Both the position numbers and the translations under genes were made by a program. 64,000 nucleotides of DNA, from positions 744,001 to 808,000 of the forward strand of contig NZ_WHUF01000002.1 in NCBI RefSeq assembly GCF_009380165.1, read 5' to 3'. This stretch comes from Rugamonas rivuli (GTDB lineage Bacteria > Pseudomonadota > Gammaproteobacteria > Burkholderiales > Burkholderiaceae_D). This document shows positions 62,835 to 64,000 of this stretch, in pieces (within the stretch, counting starts at the first letter, position 1; each line of letters starts with the position of its first letter). The notes under the pieces are model-generated. The model was given only the letters and a program-made list of their open reading frames with translations. It was not told the origin of the DNA and made no database searches.

Positions 62835-63591
62835 AGCGCCACCTTACCGATTTGAGGCCTTCGAGTTTGCGCATCACCGCGTCCAGTATCAGGCCGATGA
62901 CGCCGATGATAATCATGCCGGCGATGACCAGGTCGTAGCGGTTGCCGGCATTGCGCGAGTCCATGATGAGGTAGCCCAGGCCGGAGCGCAGCGCGATCAT
63001 CTCCGCCGCCACCACCACCAGCCACGCCACGCCCAGCGCGATGCGCATGCCGACGATAATTTCCGGCAGCACCGCCGGGATGATCACCTGCCGGAACAGC
63101 GTAGTGCGCGAGACGCCGAAGTTCTCCGCCGCCCGCAGATAGCGCCGCTCGATGGTGTGCACGCCGGCCGCCGTCTGCACGATCATCGGGAACACGGCGG
63201 CGATAAAGATCAGGAACACCGGCGACAGATTGCCGACGCCGAACCACAGGATCGCCAGTGGTATCCACGCGATCGGCGATATCGGCCGCAGGATCTGGAA
63301 GATGGGATTGAGCGTGATGTAGGCGCCGTCCACGCGCCCCATCCACAGGCCGAGCGGAATCGCCACCGCCGCCGCCAGCCCGAAGCCGGTGCCGACCCGG
63401 AACAGCGAAGCGCCGATGTGCTCCCACAGCGTACCGTCTTCCGCCAGCTCCAGCGTGCCCGTCACCACTTGCAGCGGCGTTGGGAAGATCACGCTTTCGG
63501 TCTGCACCACGACGATCCACCACAGTGCGATCAGCGAGGCCAGCACCGCCAGCGGCGGCAGGATTTTCTTGAGTTTTTCCATGGCGTCCAT
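62824..63591 (-). CDS. ABC transporter permease (SsuC/TauC type)
   Basis: A 255-residue inner-membrane permease with about six helices (first KILPPLAVLASLIALWWIVVV). The BPD_transp_1 EAA-type loop appears as ENFGVSRTTLFRQVIIPAVLPEIIVGMRIALGVAW, characteristic of nitrate/sulfonate/taurine importers. Its ATG lies directly after the stop of the cupredoxin-like gene (TGA then ATG, no gap) and its end overlaps the ATPase start. A substrate-binding protein is not in the window and probably lies beyond the right edge. Confidence 0.92.
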   Translation of the reverse strand: MDAMEKLKKILPPLAVLASLIALWWIVVVQTESVIFPTPLQVVTGTLELAEDGTLWEHIGASLFRVGTGFGLAAAVAIPLGLWMGRVDGAYITLNPIFQILRPISPIAWIPLAILWFGVGNLSPVFLIFIAAVFPMIVQTAAGVHTIERRYLRAAENFGVSRTTLFRQVIIPAVLPEIIVGMRIALGVAWLVVVAAEMIALRSGLGYLIMDSRNAGNRYDLVIAGMIIIGVIGLILDAVMRKLEGLKSVRWRYGR

Positions 63592-64000
63592 TCAGGTTGA
63601 AAGCAGGTGCGGCGCGCGCGTCCAGGCGTGCAAGGCCCGCCACTTCAGGCGCGGCCAGCCGGCGGCGGGCAGGGCGTCGACCACCACCCGCATTTGCCCG
63701 CTGGCGTGTGCGGTGCAGGCGAAGTCGTTGATGGAGACGGTTTCGAACGGCAGCCGGAAACTCTGGCCGGGCATGATCAGCACCGGCCCGAAAATCTGCG
63801 GCACGCTGTCCTTGTTGCGCAGCAGGAGTACGTCGTTGGCGCCCTGGGTCAGGTGAATTTCGGACGGCAGGATCTCCACCTTGTCGCCGGCCATGCGGCG
63901 TGCCCAGGTGCCGTTGGGGATTTCAAACAGCTCGTCGCGGGAGGCCAGGGCGATGGGCGCCAGCGCGGCCCACGCGCATAACGCAGCAAGACCTGCTGCG
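63592..64000 (-). CDS. Cupredoxin-like periplasmic protein (partial at its N-terminus)
   Basis: 136 residues are visible; the true start is off the right edge. The visible part begins within a signal peptide (LAALCAWAALAPIALA, then SRDELFEIPNGTWARR). The domain has the cupredoxin pattern LTQGANDVLLLRNKDSVPQIFGPVLIMPGQ and a C-terminal copper-loop CTAHASGQM, with plastocyanin-like C-x2-H-x4-M spacing. The upstream ligand position that holds His in plastocyanin (as in PHNVVF) reads PQIF here, so one type 1 copper ligand is missing. A reading start at 63894 (MAGDKVEIL) would lose the signal. Its stop abuts the permease start, so it belongs to the same operon. Its role in the transporter is unknown. 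Confidence 0.75.
   Translation of the reverse strand, partial: AAGLAALCAWAALAPIALASRDELFEIPNGTWARRMAGDKVEILPSEIHLTQGANDVLLLRNKDSVPQIFGPVLIMPGQSFRLPFETVSINDFACTAHASGQMRVVVDALPAAGWPRLKWRALHAWTRAPHLLST

Overview
The window is chromosomal DNA of a high-GC beta-proteobacterium, most likely an Oxalobacteraceae member of the Massilia/Duganella/Janthinobacterium type. Three things point there: an flhDC-motAB-che cluster in beta-proteobacterial order, an EarP plus EF-P pair with arginine at position 32, and a DUF3460-scpA-panC block together with a PEP-CTERM protein. No insertion sequence, prophage, CRISPR array or rRNA is visible. The assignment is by gene content only.

Layout. 1-445: a truncated response regulator. 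711-5293: amino acid or amine metabolism, with an aminotransferase, a RidA-like protein, an EamA exporter and a divergent MocR-type regulator. 5362-11215: htpG behind a sigma32-type promoter, a secreted CocE-type hydrolase, a CHRD/PEP-CTERM protein, an RBBP9-like hydrolase and an unknown protein. 11377-13526: the kynurenine enzymes KynA and KynU. 13527-28906: motility and chemotaxis. Here two FliA-like promoters lie upstream of flhDC, followed by a methyltransferase, motAB, a CheZ-like protein, cheY-like, cheA, cheW, an MCP, cheR, cheD, cheB, cheY, cheZ, an EAL/HDOD protein and a small membrane protein. 28903-30938: panC, scpA and DUF3460. 31086-38493: an EamA exporter, a LysR regulator divergent from a GST and a three-module flavin/iron-sulfur oxidoreductase, a secreted PHA-depolymerase-like esterase, and a second LysR regulator. 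38671-46010: a five-gene operon (DUF1445, MFS transporter, HyuA-HyuB 5-oxoprolinase-like fusion, porin, Cache protein) that looks like an uptake and hydrolysis system for a cyclic amide such as 5-oxoproline. 46021-53452: housekeeping genes metG, apbC and gltX with small hypotheticals. 53537-54604: eight tRNA genes (three Ala-GGC, five Glu-TTC). 54650-58252: an unusual minus-strand trio described below. 58430-60292: earP and efp. 60485-64000: a Tat-exported amidase, and an ABC ATPase and permease with a truncated cupredoxin-like protein.

The most unusual locus is 54650-58252. It encodes a 392-residue protein made of five glycine-zipper-rich modules, a 97-residue protein that resembles the N-terminal domain of the neighbouring protease, and a leaderless subtilisin-family protease. 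The C-terminal tail of the protease carries the same LGN...LGG...DP pattern as the modules. The three genes therefore look like parts of one system, which I do not recognise as a described one.

Most gene calls rest on motifs and whole-protein resemblance read by eye. Start codons were chosen from ribosome binding sites and family N-termini. Promoters and operators are sequence matches, not measurements.
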